From Argyresthia goedartella (taxonomy: Eukaryota > Arthropoda > Insecta > Lepidoptera > Argyresthiidae), in NCBI GenBank assembly GCA_949825045.1, contig OX463813.1, positions 6,820,001 to 6,884,000 of the forward strand: DNA of 64,000 nucleotides, written 5' to 3'. Numbering within the stretch: the first letter of the stretch is position 1; every line of letters begins with the position of its first letter. A program made the position numbers and the translations under genes. The notes beneath the pieces are model-generated. The model saw nothing but the letters and a program-made list of their open reading frames with translations, did no database searches and was not told where the DNA came from. Below, one piece after another: positions 20,875 to 31,574 of the stretch.

Positions 20875-21207
20875 TATATAATACACGAAATTTGTTAAAT
20901 TAAAGGGGTCCCAAAACAAGATACTTGTTTTAACACCCCCCACGGTATAACACATCATATCATGATTCAAATATGATGGTAGATTTCGCGGCTCAACACA
21001 TTGGTTTGGTTGGTTGGTGGCAATTGGTTTGATATCGGTTTCCAATCTTACGGTTGTGGGTTCGAATCCACGATCGGATATAAAATTATTCTCTTTTTGT
21101 TTTTTCACTTGTAGCGGTTTTCTTGTTCGATGGTACGTAACCCTTCGTGCGCCAGTCCGACCAGCGCTTGACCGGTTTTTCTGACTCGCGAATCTGAAAT
21201 CGAATTG

Positions 21208-21385
21208 GCGACCTCTGGGGCGCAGCGGTTGTGGCTCTGCCTGGTTCGAACCCCGGCTGGGAGTAAAAAAAATAACCCCAGGTCTTGGATGTTTATATGT
21301 GTGTGACGTCGCTGTTTCTGGTTCCTGCGACACAGGGTATCCTAGTGTGGGGCCAGAAGCAATGTCTGTATGATAATGTTTATGT
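21208..21385 (+). mobile_element. SINE A copy 3 (head-deleted subfamily)
   Basis: GCGACCTCTGGGGCGCAGCG, GGCTCTGCCTGGTTCGAACC, then the A body to GCAATGTCTGTATG. It shares the deletion junction of the copy at 3934. Confidence 0.9.
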
Positions 21386-21617
21386 TTAAATGTAATCTGT
21401 CAATTTTCTACGATTTGGATTTGAGTAAGTCCAAAATTCCAAATGTCTTTATTACTGTAGATATTTACATATACTTAGCAATCGTCATTTTTTGCCACTT
21501 CTCTAAATTGGACCGCTCTGTGGGAGAAGTACAAAATACATGGGCAGGTATACATTATATAGACAATAGGAAAGATACCCAACATTACAAAACACTAATT
21601 TTTTTTTTTTTTTTTAC
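21386..21617. other. Unclassified stretch
   Basis: AT-rich spacer between two SINE A copies. No supported gene. Confidence 0.35.
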
Positions 21618-21821
21618 AGTCACATACATTGCTTCTGGCCCCACACTAGGATACCCTGTGTCGTGGTAACCAGAAACAGCGACGTCACACACATATAAAC
21701 ATCCAAGACCTGGGGATTGTTTTTTTTTTTTTTTTTTTCTTTACCCCCAGCCGGGGATCGAACCCGGGACCTCTCGCATGGTAGGCAGAGCCACAACCGC
21801 TGCGCCACAGAGGCCGTCGAA
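21618..21821 (-). mobile_element. SINE A copy 4
   Basis: Minus strand: CGACGGCCTCTGTGGCGCAG, GGCTCTGCCTACCATGCGAG, GGTTCGATCCCCGGCTGGGG, then the full body. A long T run in + orientation lies at 21719-21739. Both tRNA-type promoter boxes are intact. Confidence 0.92.
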
Positions 21822-22019
21822 TTAATTATCAGCTTGCATATTGCGTGATAGAATACCTGAGTACGTTATTCAATAACAGGAGGAGGAAATTACATTTAAA
21901 TAATGTCTTTCTTATGGCATGGATTGAATAGTAATATTCGTAATGTAATCATGAGCCACTAAGGTAATAAGCTGTATTTACGACAATCTATGCCCGACAC
22001 GACGAAAAAAATAATGAGT

Positions 22020-22176
22020 CTCCCATAGTAACTTGTAATCAGACGATGGGGTGAATGTTCTAAAGCACGAGATTTTTTTTCATTTGCGACCACATGTTTC
22101 TTGGGGAAAGTTGTTCATATTGATGGGTACTGTCATTCTCCAAAATATGGTCAGCTAATTAAATGTCACCCTGTAT
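22020..22176. mobile_element. Family K half element
   Basis: TTTCTTGGGGAAAGTTGTTC and AAAATATGGTCAGCTAATTA match one arm of the foldback at 43386-43653. Only one half is present. Confidence 0.65.
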
Positions 22177-22209
22177 ATCCTTCATCGCCTGAATTTTCTG
22201 ATATTTCTT

Positions 22210-22383
22210 CTTCTTCTGTCTTTAAACAAGTGTTGAACAGGAGTTTAACTTTTGTGGTAAGTCCCTTACCGTGTTACCACAAAAAAACAGCGCTTAACCT
22301 CAAAACAAACGTCAAATCCCATACACTTTTGTCTTTAAACAAGTGTTGAACAGTAGTTTATTTTTTGTGGTAAGGCCCTTGTT
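22210..22383 (+). mobile_element. Family J MITE, one partial and one full copy
   Basis: 22278-22383 runs TTACCACAAAAAAACAGCGC, then CCTCAAAACAAACGTCAAAT, to TTTTTTGTGGTAAGGCCC, with inverted ends TTACCACAAAAA / TTTTTGTGGTAA. 22210-22267 is the right half of a second copy, so two copies sit in tandem. Other copies lie at 33572, 48854 and 57610. Confidence 0.75.
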
Positions 22384-23289
22384 TGGTTTAAATCTTCATT
22401 CGAATTTTAAACACCTTCCCGTCATGTTTACATAATCGTGTTCTCACTGGTCGATTTTAGTCGATTGTAATCGAAATGCCTATATGCCAGAGTTGCTTAA
22501 TAACTACGGCTACGGATCCAATTATTTTCCCGAATAACGCAGTAAAGGTAAATGTTTCCCCAAGATATCACTTGTGTGATAAGCTGCAGCCAACTATGTG
22601 GAGTTATTTGCAGTAAATGTATCAACAAAACATAGTTATTTTCCTATCTCTATTATGTAAACCTGAGTACATAAGGGAATCGTAAATGCACACAGAGCTA
22701 TCTGTTTGCCTCCATTAAGTATAATTAAATTAAAATTATAGGTCGCCTGTTGTTCGGCGCCACGTGATAAGCTGCGTGTACCCTAAGCACTCACACGCAT
22801 CAATAATACCTAACACGTATAGTGGTCAAATAAAGTCCATTCGCTTAGATAGTGCCGTACACCCGCACGCAAATGTGGTTATCATCCTCAGTGTACTCTC
22901 AACTCGAGTAAACTTTGACAAATCCATACAATTTTTCATATAAAGTTTACTCGAGTAAAGTGTTATTCCGCTTTCTAGCTAGTGGTACTTATACGAAAAA
23001 AAAATCCTTTGACAAAAGGCGGCACGTGCCGAGGCGGGGCGCGACCGTATCTAAGCGAATGCACTATAACAAGAGGTATAACGTGGACAAAACGATGCCT
23101 CTGCCACCTCGTATGGGAGATGGCGTGACGGTGTCGCTATGCTTTAAATCAGCCTTAGTCTCTGCCTGCTCCTCTTCTGGGAAAAAGAGTTTGAGATACG
23201 TATTTGGCTGTTGGACTCCTGGAGTAGTTCTGCTCTAGAAAACTTGCCTTTTTAACCGATAAGATGATTAGGTTCGAGAGATATATATA
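22384..23289. other. Mostly unclassified
   Basis: An inverted repeat, CTCGAGTAAACTTTGA with its partner AAAGTTTACTCGAG, lies at about 22900-22957. A SINE D body fragment (GCCTCTGCCACCTCGTATGG) lies at 23094-23145. No supported gene. Confidence 0.4.
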
Positions 23290-23573
23290 ACTAATGTTGA
23301 GTCAACTTTGACATTTCATAGATTTTTTGACTCGCACGCTGTTGGTCAAAGTCCTTAGACCCGACGACCCATAATAGAGAAGCTTCAGTCAAGATATTTT
23401 TTACATTTAATAATATTTTAAGATCTAAGAAACTAATATTGAGTCAACTTTGACAATTTCATAGGTTTTAGACTTGCTCTCAGTTTGTCAAGGCCCTTAG
23501 ACCCGACGACCCCTAATCGAGAAGCTTCAGTCAAGATAACTTTTACATTAAATAATATTTTGAGATCTAAAAA
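23290..23573. repeat. Twofold tandem duplication, ~142 bp
   Basis: ACTAATGTTGAGTCAACTTT at 23290 and ACTAATATTGAGTCAACTTT at 23432 begin two copies, each containing TTAGACCCGACGACCC and GAGAAGCTTCAGTCAAGATA. They have diverged by roughly a tenth, so this duplication is older than the one at 5827. Confidence 0.85.
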
Positions 23574-23819
23574 CATAACAACACCTCTTGTCCACGTTTT
23601 TATTATATTAGTATTGATTTTCAACCAAAATTACGATTTTAAAGTAGCATGACACGAAACGTTTTTTGAAACATCCATCAGCGTCTAGTGACAGCAAGAC
23701 ACAGTCAGTAAGAATTCCGTGCTTACTGTCAGTTTTCGCGCCAAACTGCCACTGTCAGTCAGAACCCGCGATTTAGGATATTAAATTTAATTTTAATGCT
23801 CGTAATCTATTCATAAACA

Positions 23820-24008
23820 AAAACATTTACATACAAGCTGCTTCTGGCCCCACACTAGGATACCCTGTGTCGGGGGAACCAGAAACAGCGACGTTACACA
23901 CATATAAATATCCAAGACCTGGGTTTTTTCTCTACCCCCAGCCGGGGATCGAACCCGGGGCCACTCGCATGGTAGGCAGAGCCACAACCGTTGCACCACA
24001 GATGCCAC
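23820..24008 (-). mobile_element. SINE A copy 5
   Basis: Minus strand: GGCATCTGTGGTGCAACGGT, GGCTCTGCCTACCATGCGAG, GGTTCGATCCCCGGCTGGGG, then the A body ending in GCAGCTTGTATG. Confidence 0.9.
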
Positions 24009-24204
24009 AAACATTCGACAAGATATATGTGAAAATTCCATTGCAATTTTCCTATTGAATGGAGCTCTCAAAGTTGATCCGAGAATACTGTTTAGTAGAT
24101 TACGCGTCGGAAAAGTATACGAAACGATCTGTCAGTGACTCTTATGTACAATGACATAATTTTAATTTTACTAAACTCGAACACTTTTTTATTCTGGTAA
24201 TTAT

Positions 24205-24893
24205 TCAAAAATCAAATCAAATCAAAAATCATTTACTTCCATAGGATGTTGTTACATCACTTAGATCCGTCATTACATTTTTTTGGGTGAGTTCACTAAC
24301 ACAATGGCGGAATCTGTGGAGAAGAGCTCACCGAAGAAACTCCACAGTCGTCGCATCTTTTGCGTTTCCTTTTTTAAATAAAATATTGTCAAATTACAAA
24401 ATGAATGCTAATTATATATCGAAACAGCCTGTTACTCAAACAATCTATTCCCATGGACATCTGTCCTCTAAGTAATCAGATATCCCATAGTAACCTTTTT
24501 TATACAATTTCTGTTTTATTATTATTTTAAACTTGTCTAAAGGTAAGTTTTTAATATCAGTAGGGACCTTATTGTAATAGCGTATACAATTGCCTTTAAA
24601 AGAATTACTAATTTTATGTAGTCGGCTTACATAAGCAACCAACTTGTCTTTATTTCTAGTATTAAAATTGTGTATATCACTGTACTTCTGAAAATTAGTT
24701 ATATTTCTTTTTACATACACAAGATTGTCATAGATATATTGAGACACAAATGTCAGAATATTGATTTCTTTAAACTTTTCCCTCAGTGACACTCTAGGCC
24801 CTAATCTATAAATTGCACGAACAGCCCGTTTCTGCAGAATAAATATACTATTAGCATTCGCAGCGTGATTCCTGCTTGAGCCACAGTTCCTCG
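24205..24893 (-). pseudogene. 5'-truncated LINE: ORF2 C-terminus plus 3' UTR
   Basis: Minus-strand coding sequence is open from about 24893 to the stop at 24445-24447. It includes FILQKRAVRAIYRLG, SLREKFKEINILT, FNTRNKDKL and LEDRCPW, the usual order at the end of Jockey/CR1-like ORF2 proteins. The frame is intact for about 149 codons. The 3' UTR ends in a GATTTTTGATTTGATTTGA tail. No RT or endonuclease domain remains. Confidence 0.85.
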
Positions 24894-24970
24894 GTAGCTC
24901 TGTTGTGGAGTGCTCTAGAGCTAACCTCTAAGCTAGAGGTAGCTGGTTCAAATCTTGGCTAGCTATTTTT
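24893..24970 (+). mobile_element. tRNA-like SINE head, degenerate
   Basis: CGGTAGCTCTGTTGTGGAGT, then GGTAGCTGGTTCAAATCTTG. A B-box-like GGTTCAAAT is present, but the arms pair poorly and no tRNA cloverleaf can be drawn. It directly adjoins the LINE truncation point. Confidence 0.35.
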
Positions 24971-25381
24971 CCTGACAACCTAACGTCTAGACAACTTGTT
25001 TCCCACAAATACCACAGGGTCTATAACCTATGGGCCACGATTAACCTAAACACATGTTTATCTCACAACAGCCACTAGTACCGTATCAAGATCGTTTCTT
25101 CTCGATAAAAAATTACGGTCAAGTGCGGATCTACTCGCGTCGTTTTGGGTTTCCTCGGAAATATGGACTTTTGCAAAGTTTTGGCTGAGAAGTTATTACT
25201 TCAATCCTTGGATTCATCAATAATATGTTTGTCTTTATTCTTTACTTAGATAAATGCATATTCATACTGATTAAAATTCTGTATCCAACTCCAAAGTCAG
25301 CTTATTTTTGAGAGTAATAAGAACTTAAAAACTTTATTAAATTATTATTATCGCTTGATTTACTTATTGTAATAAATAAAT
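24971..25381. other. Mostly unclassified
   Basis: An F-like 5' fragment (GGTCAAGTGCGGATCTACTC) lies at about 25119-25160. The rest is AT-rich and unplaced. Confidence 0.4.
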
Positions 25382-25648
25382 GTAGCCTATCAATGTGCCC
25401 ACCGAGGGGCACAGGCATTTACCCGGGTACGAGTAAGATTAAGCCATACTCCACCACGCTGGCTCAGTGCGGGTTGATGGAGGGGTTTTACGAGCACACC
25501 ACGTAGCGATAGTAGCCGGGACCTACAGCTTAACGTGTCATCCGAAACACTGGACGTCTCCGATCATCAATTATCTCATTGGTCGGGATTAGAAACCTTC
25601 GTCTCCTGTGTGAGAAGCAAGCGTCAAACCCATTAGACCACGGAGCTC
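25382..25648 (-). mobile_element. SINE E copy 1 (D-type head, other body)
   Basis: The minus-strand head AGCTCCGTGGTCTAATGGGT and TTGCTTCTCACACAGGAGAC is that of SINE D, but the body differs: GTTAAGCTGTAGGTCCCGGC, CCATCAACCCGCACTGAGCC, CCTGTGCCCCTCGGTGGGCA. A second copy is at 60222. Confidence 0.85.
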
Positions 25649-26144
25649 TATCGTAAAAACTGCACCCAAATCCGTTCAGTAGAAGAACTCTGTTTGTATG
25701 AATGGAACCCTAGAAGTTTACAAAAGATTCTGATCGTAGCAATTAGGCCCACAATAGCTTGTGCTAACTATGGGAACCTAATATGTATTATCTCTCCTAC
25801 TCTACATTTACCTTATAGATAAGACGATTATGAACATAACCACAGCAAAAAGTAAGCTGATCTTATGTTGAACTCTTTTGCTGAGTTACAAGGCTTAAAA
25901 AGCGTGTACTGTTTGTTCCAAGTTCCAATACATGAGCCGCCAATTGAATTCGAAATCTGGGGAAGAATTAGACGCTGGAATACGTGCTTGAGCTAAAAAG
26001 TCCAAATAGTTTTGTAGAACTTAGTACTAGGTACCTTTTCGCCTTAAGATTCTTCTCATTTTCGTTTTTATGGTATAAGTAGAAGTATCAATCTTGCTGT
26101 AGCCGCCTTGAGCAGTAAAATGCCTACAGGGTTTTATGTTTTAT
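25649..26144. other. Unclassified stretch
   Basis: No convincing ORF, repeat family or RNA gene seen. Confidence 0.35.
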
Positions 26145-26167
26145 TATATTACTAAGACTCCGCTGCC

Positions 26168-26202
<35 letters not shown>

Positions 26203-26510
26203 CACCATCTCAGGAACAGTGATAGCTAGACAGATGAAATTTTCACAGATGATGTATTTCTGTTGCCGCTATAACAACAAATCTACAAACAACAAACCAA
26301 TCTAAAAACAAAACTAAAAAACAGATTAAAATAAATATTTATGAATGCACCTGGTTACGTACATGGAGTGGGAAAGTAGCCGCACCAATGACTTTGTAAA
26401 CAACTATTTTGCTATGTAAAATCCAAACTATTCACCCCACACCATCGCTACCATTGTACGGTGATACGGAGCCCTTCGTGCGCTAGTTAGACTCGCACTT
26501 GACCGGTTTT
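26145..26510 (-). mobile_element. Family F copy 7
   Basis: Minus strand runs from AAACCGGTCAAGTGCGAGTC to the CAGACAGACAGACAG run and GGCAGCGGAGTCTTAGTAAT. The GTCT microsatellite at 26168-26192 marks the 3' part. Confidence 0.9.
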
Positions 26511-27060
26511 ATTTACATTTTTTCGCCAACTAGCCCTAACACAAATTAAAATTGTGCTCACTACTCGCTTTTTCACCGAGTGACCGAACGCGCCTAGAAA
26601 TTTAGGATTTCCAAATTGCGATAAAATGCGGATTTAAAAAAGGAAATGTTCTATTCTATTTACTTTTGGCTAGGGGTCCAAAAATTAACCTGTGTAGGTC
26701 TGTCTTCTTTCGCAGCCCTAGCCTTCGCCATATACCGATAATCTAAGTATAGGTACAGTATTTAAATCGGCGGCCTTGCCAACGTCACAGCTTGACATTT
26801 TACCTCTCGATATCACTCACTTACTATGTTATGAAAGCAGCATATACGGTTACCCACGCTTTGCCTGATTGGTGCTAAGATGGATGTAAACATTAACTAA
26901 AGTCATTGTGGAATTCCGTGGGACTTTTTAAATAAAATTATATTCAGTCTTCAATCTTGTGCAGCACAATTTGGTCCTTCGAGCCGGTTGGTAGCATCAT
27001 CTGTCTACGAATACTACAAACTACCTACGAAAGTTTAATAAAGCGAATGCCATTGTGCGG
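26511..27060. other. Unclassified stretch
   Basis: No supported gene. A (TTCTA)n-like patch lies near 26650. Confidence 0.35.
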
Positions 27061-27315
27061 AAGTTCGCATTTTTTTGTGGAATTTATCTTCTGTGTATCA
27101 CTAATTCCCTAAAAGACAACGTGGCCCGGAATGGCCCAAAGTATGTCCGCAAATTAAAGCCAATACAAACGACTCGCATCATAACAACTTTCTTAGCCTG
27201 ATTGACCTTTGCTCGTCTCAATATGTCCCAACAATCAGTACTAGTTGACCTTGAGCAATCTGATTGAAGAGGCCCTGTAATCAGATGCTTGCAATACACA
27301 CATACATACAAGTAT
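27061..27315 (-). repeat. Probable interspersed repeat
   Basis: Minus strand carries GTTATGATGCGAGTCGTTTG, then GGGCCATTCCGGGCCACGTT, giving a 75-codon open frame. From its style I suspect a known lepidopteran repeat, but only one copy lies in this window. Confidence 0.3.
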
Positions 27316-27354
27316 TTATCTCTATCAAATATATCGTCGCCTAGTTACCCATAA

Positions 27355-27640
27355 CACAAGCCTTGTTGAGCTTAGTATGGGCAGCGTTCTCACTCAGCGG
27401 TTTAGGTACGTTTGGCCGGCCGACCCGGAGTTCGGGATTTCACTTAGGTTTCCGCTCGCTTGGCTCCCAGTCACATCGCGAGATGTCAGAGTAAAAGAAG
27501 CTCTCAGGCGAAGTGACGCGGCGCAATCTAGCCTGCACGGGCGGGTAATCGATTATGTAGGTGCTTAGCGATTGTTGTACGTAGCGCAGGTGCAAGCTAG
27601 ATTGCCCTTTATTACCGCGCAGCGAGAGTAGCTATTTATT
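27355..27640. other. GC/CpG-rich island
   Basis: About 280 bp of clearly higher G+C than its flanks, with many CpGs (GTTTGGCCGGCCGACCCGGA, GAAGTGACGCGGCGCAATCT). AATCTAGCCTGCAC and GTGCAAGCTAGATT form a 14-bp near-perfect inverted pair. It could be a promoter, a GC-rich MITE or a retrocopy fragment; no gene adjoins it. Confidence 0.4.
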
Positions 27641-28192
27641 TAAGTGTCTTTGCGGAGTGATCTTTCTGTACGTAGTACTATTAAGTATTCTGTGGTATGG
27701 GCCTAGTTCGATTTGTGTAAGATTGTCCCCTTATATTGGGTGCTTACCTATGAAATTGGCGAATTTTCCTTACAGATTCAAGAGTTCATTAAGAGTTAAT
27801 TCGAGTAATTCAATATAGCTATTTCCAGTTTTTTTTAATGTTTTAAAATTAATTTCAATATTTTACATCTACATATTAAATTTTCTTTTAATTTTCAGTT
27901 TGATAACTAAAATGATATCTTCAAAATCAGTGCCTCCTAAATGTCATCCATTTTCATGATAATATTCGTAATATTTTTTTACATCTGACACTTTTCAAAA
28001 ATTATATAAAATTTTCTGTTAGCTAAATGTTGTCGCATTCATACACACAACGTTTATAAAATTAGGATCTGTCATTCCAAAAAAAAATACAAAAATGTTT
28101 GTACTGAAAATTGAGTTAACTTCAATTTCTCCATACAAAACGCCAATTTCATATGTAAGGACCTAATATTTATTATTATTATACACACAAGA
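27641..28192. other. Unclassified AT-rich stretch
   Basis: Nothing recognisable. Confidence 0.35.
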
Positions 28193-28197
28193 CGCTA

Positions 28198-28314
28198 GAC
28201 CAGTGGGCAGACCACCAGCCAGATGCCATCACGGATGAGATCATAGCCGTAGCTGGTGGGCAGTGGATGAGGAAGGCTCACGACCGGAGTAGGTGGCGTC
28301 TCGCTCGCCAGTGA
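28198..28314 (+). pseudogene. RTE-type LINE ORF2 C-terminus
   Basis: Reads DEIIAVAGGQWMRKAHDRSR, then WRLARQ and stop. One frame earlier the bases before it give PVGRPPARC, so a frameshift separates the GRPPxR motif from the rest. The order GRPPxRW...DxI...AGxxWxRxAxDRxxWR is typical of RTE ORF2 C-termini. The fragment has no 5' part. Confidence 0.8.
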
Positions 28315-29126
28315 GAGTGCCGGGAGCCCGCAAACAATTTCATAGATTTTGTGCTGTATTACTAAGCGTACATGGTGTATTAAATTTGAATGCAAGCAGA
28401 TGCAACTGTATTAGATGTAACTGGACCCGACAGTAACGACTGTAACGACCCGGCATTTAAATTAATTTAATTTAACATTGTACTCTAATAATGTTATTGA
28501 ATCTCAATAATCACGGTAGTTTTCTGCTTGTTTTGTGCTTTTTAGTTTAATGCAGTTAGGGTTTTTGGAATTTTTATTTTACTTCATTTATTTCCTGCTT
28601 TTTAGTACAAAATTAGTTTAAAACTAAGGTTGAAAAAAAAAACATAGTTTGTGCAAGAAGTAAATATTTCCGTGCTCGCCTTTTAAGCCCTTCATTTTGG
28701 AACCTAACTCGTGAGTCTTGAAAAAAGCTTTATTCCGCCTTCTAACCTCTAAATAGCACCTTCGTCGCTTGATTTTGGGTTCTCAGGCGGAAAAATTGTG
28801 TTCGTAACTCGTTCAAAAAGGCTTCTTTACGAACCTCGCTGACCCTCGCCTTCGGCTCGTGCCGTAAATTTCTCGGTTCGTAAATGTAAGCCACTGCGAA
28901 CTCATACGAAATGTACTATTCTTATTTTATGTTTAAGATGGTTTAAATCTTGAAGCACTTGACACAGGAACAGACATATACATGCAAGTTAAACAGATAA
29001 CCCTCCTCTTTCCGGCTTAGCTGCAGTCGGGTAAACATAGTAAATTCCACTATTTTAACAAACTCAGAGCCCTTTCGGCACAAGTAGATAATGATGACAT
29101 AGAAAGTTACAATTTTGATACTAATA
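28315..29126. other. Mostly unclassified
   Basis: 28795-28900 has two inverted TTCGTAA/TTACGAA sets around CTCGCCTTCGGCTCGTGCCG, a foldback-like patch. 28990-29035 has AGATAACCCTCCTCT and GCTGCAGTCGG, as in family R tails. No gene. Confidence 0.4.
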
Positions 29127-29600
29127 GTAGTTTATGTGACTGCTGCATAATAGAGGGCATTAAAACTCGAGAGGGCGAGTTTCATAATAATATCACTCGA
29201 GAGTTTTAATGCCTAATTATGTACAGTTACATACACTAGTTTATCTACACACATATCATAAGCTCTCTTTGATGTGTTCAGGAACCGCATGTTTGACCGG
29301 CATTGTGGTTCTGCAATTGTTTAGCTTGTTCTTTAGTACCAACTTCACGCAGGCGGGCGTCGGCGTTCGAAATTTGAATGTCAGTACCAACTTCACCGAC
29401 AAACTAGGGACGGCACGCGGGTGGGCGTCGCCGTTCGAAATTTGAATGTCATTATGTGTAGAAAAACTACACATAATGACCATTCTGTGTAGTTTTCCAG
29501 ATACGAAACGAGTTTTTACCAAGTAGTTTAACATAATGCTGATCGTAACGTGCGGTTTTTGAACGCAGTAAAGAGGGTTTATGATACGTGTGAAGATAAA
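29127..29600 (-). mobile_element. Family G foldback copy 3
   Basis: The minus-strand copy is complete, from the outer ATCTTCACACGTATCATAAA, through both ACATTCAAATTTCGAACG blocks and the CTACACATAATGACC hairpin, to the CTCGAGAGTTTTAATGCC appendix and AGTAGTTTATG end. Confidence 0.9.
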
Positions 29601-30227
29601 AATAATTAGAGGGTATTACGTATCGATAACGGTCACGTTCCAACCAAATTTATGGAAAGTTTTCAAATGAACTGGACAGTTCCCCATTTTGTTGGACAGT
29701 TGGCTGGACAGGTCTCCGTTGCTAGTCTGTGTGTTGGGAATTAATATTGATATCACTGCGGGAGTGCGTCCTTCCAGTCTAATGAATCTATGATACCATT
29801 ACAATCTGCTCTGCTGTTTCATCTGAAAGCCTTGATATTTTGCAATGAACAGATGCTGTTATTTAATAGTACATTATACATCAATTATTACAGTACAGTA
29901 GTACATTATACATTACACAATAAATTTTCTCAAACATGCAATGGAATTTCGTCATTACGTGCGTAATAATATTATAACAGGCTTATAACTATCACGTTTC
30001 GGGCCGCAGAACTGGAGAGAACTGTAAAGAAATTTCATATAAAAATTATTTTACGCTCAAAGCAAAATAATTCAACGAGCGCACGGAAATGACGATAAGC
30101 AGTATTTTTAAACTTGAATTTGTTTTTGAGTGGTTTATTTTTTATTTCATTGCATGTGTGAATTGCACTATAAAATTGTAGAACTGTGCTTCTGCCGTCC
30201 CAAATGCGAAAAATCTTGACGCTATGA
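29601..30227. other. Unclassified stretch
   Basis: No supported feature. Contains a local duplication around ATTATACATCAATTATTACA / ACATTATACATTACACAA. Confidence 0.35.
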
Positions 30228-30239
30228 TTGTTGTTTGAC

Positions 30240-30446
30240 ATGGCGGAAGATATCCGGACAGTAGATCCTGTCAATAAGGATAAACAGACAACACAAACAC
30301 TAGTTGCAGCAGAAGCTGTAGGTCAGACAAATGCAGAGGTCCCTCAGACCGTGACACGCGGACATGCGGATGCTGGGATCACGTTCGCGGCTTGTGGTCA
30401 GACGCGAGCCCGGAAATGTGAGCTAGTAATATACCAGGGTTGTTAA
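30240..30446 (+). CDS. Candidate short ORF or first exon, unidentified
   Basis: ATG at 30240 in a favourable context (GACATGG) opens 68 codons beginning MAEDIRTVDPVNKDKQTT and continuing through LVAAEAVGQTNAEVPQTV. The composition looks more protein-like than its surroundings. A GTGAGC splice-donor match begins at 30418, so the coding part could be an exon of 178 nt. I see no partner exon, and family G elements follow at once. It could equally be a retrotransposon gag fragment or chance. Confidence 0.25.
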   Translation: MAEDIRTVDPVNKDKQTTQTLVAAEAVGQTNAEVPQTVTRGHADAGITFAACGQTRARKCELVIYQGC

Positions 30447-30478
30447 CTGTTGATGTGACCAGGTTAATAATAAATGTA

Positions 30479-30890
30479 TTTATCTACACACGTATCAGAA
30501 ACTCTCTTTACTGCGTCCAAAAACCACACGTTACGACCGGCATAATGATAAACTTCTTGGTAAAAATTTATTATCTGAATATCAATACATAATGTTATGA
30601 CGATAATGTACCAAAAATTGTCAAATTATGACATTCAAATTTCGAACGCCGACCGACACCCACCTGCGTGCCCCTGCCCCTAGTTTGTCTGTGAAGTTGG
30701 TACTACTGAACAAGCTTAACAACTACAGAGCAATGATCAATGCCACAATGCCGGTCGAAAGAGAGCTTATGATATGTGTGTAGATAAACTAGTGTATGTG
30801 AATGTACATAATTAGGCATTAAAACTCTCGAGTAATATTATTACCCACTCTCGAGTATTTATGCCCTCCATTATATAGCAGTCACATAAT
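30479..30890 (+). mobile_element. Family G foldback copy 4
   Basis: TATCTACACACGTATCAGAA to GTGTGTAGATAAACTAG, then the CTCGAGAGT appendix ending at GTCACATAAT. One of the two ACATTCAAATTT blocks is lost. It joins copy 5 head to head. Confidence 0.9.
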
Positions 30891-31295
30891 AGTAGTTTAT
30901 GTGACTGATACATAATGGACGGCATTAAAACTCGAGAGTGGGTTTATCACTCGAGAGTTTTAATGCCTAAGTATGTACAGTTACATACACTAGTTTATCT
31001 ACACACATATCATAAGCTCTCTTTGATGTGTTCAGGAACCGCATGTTTGACCGGCATTGTGGCATTGAGTTGTTTAGCTTGTTCTGTAGTACCAACTTCA
31101 CAAATTAGGGGCGGCACGCAGGCGCGCGTCGGCGTTCGAAATTTGAATGTCATAATATGTAGAAAATTTACACGTCATAATGTTCAATATTCAGATAAGA
31201 AATGAGTTTTTACAAAGTAGTTTAACATTATGCTGATCGTAACGTGCGGTTTTTGGACGCAGTAAAGTGGGTTTATGATACTTGTGTAGATAAAC
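30891..31295 (-). mobile_element. Family G foldback copy 5, inverted partner
   Basis: Starts AGTAGTTTATGTGACTG, the mirror of the copy 4 end, and ends TGATACTTGTGTAGATAAAC. Copies 4 and 5 together form an inverted repeat of about 815 bp centred near 30891. Confidence 0.9.
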
Positions 31296-31352
31296 TAATA
31301 TAATGTCCACTAGGGGAGGGCAAAATCCATTACGAGAATTCGGAATAGATTG

Positions 31353-31399
31353 AGGGATACTCCACCACGCTGGCTCAGTGGTGTCGTGGGGGTGATGGT
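31353..31399 (-). mobile_element. SINE E fragment
   Basis: GGATACTCCACCACGCTGGC then TCAGTG matches the middle of SINE E (25440-25470). Confidence 0.5.
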
Positions 31400-31574
31400 C
31401 GAGCCAACCTCCAGAAGTTGTCCAGCTGCCTGCTGCTGTATTAGTGCCTCTAACACAGCTTTACGTACGTATTCCTCATATTCTATCTATCTGGTAGACG
31501 TCATCATCAGAATGACTACGTATACGAAACTGTATGCTTCGCGTGTATTCGGTTATTTCTTTCGATAACAATCG
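31400..31574. other. Unclassified stretch
   Basis: No supported gene. A short IR, TCGATAACAATCGA, lies at 31562-31575. Confidence 0.35.

Larger units (their letters stand above)
20265..21180 (-). mobile_element. Family F copy, split by foldback
   Basis: 3' part at 20265-20405 (CCCGAAGGGTGCCAAAAGGG, the CCGTCCGTCCGTC run, CATGAACCGCAATAGG). The 5' end is at about 21128-21180 (CCCTTCGTGCGCCAGTCCGA). A foldback (20408-20874) interrupts it, and 20930-21120 is unplaced sequence containing a tRNA-like GGTTCGAATCC. Confidence 0.65.

Noticed and set aside
20842..21333. 163-codon minus-strand ORF, the second longest in the window
   Set aside because: Its N-terminal part is antisense SINE A and the rest is F element and foldback arm. 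It is a composite of repeats.
24893..24970. Stand-alone tRNA gene
   Set aside because: The T arm needs several G-U pairs and an eight-base loop, and no acceptor stem forms.
26168..26192. GTCT microsatellite as an independent locus
   Set aside because: It is the normal 3' part of a family F element and recurs as GGAC or CCGT runs in other copies.
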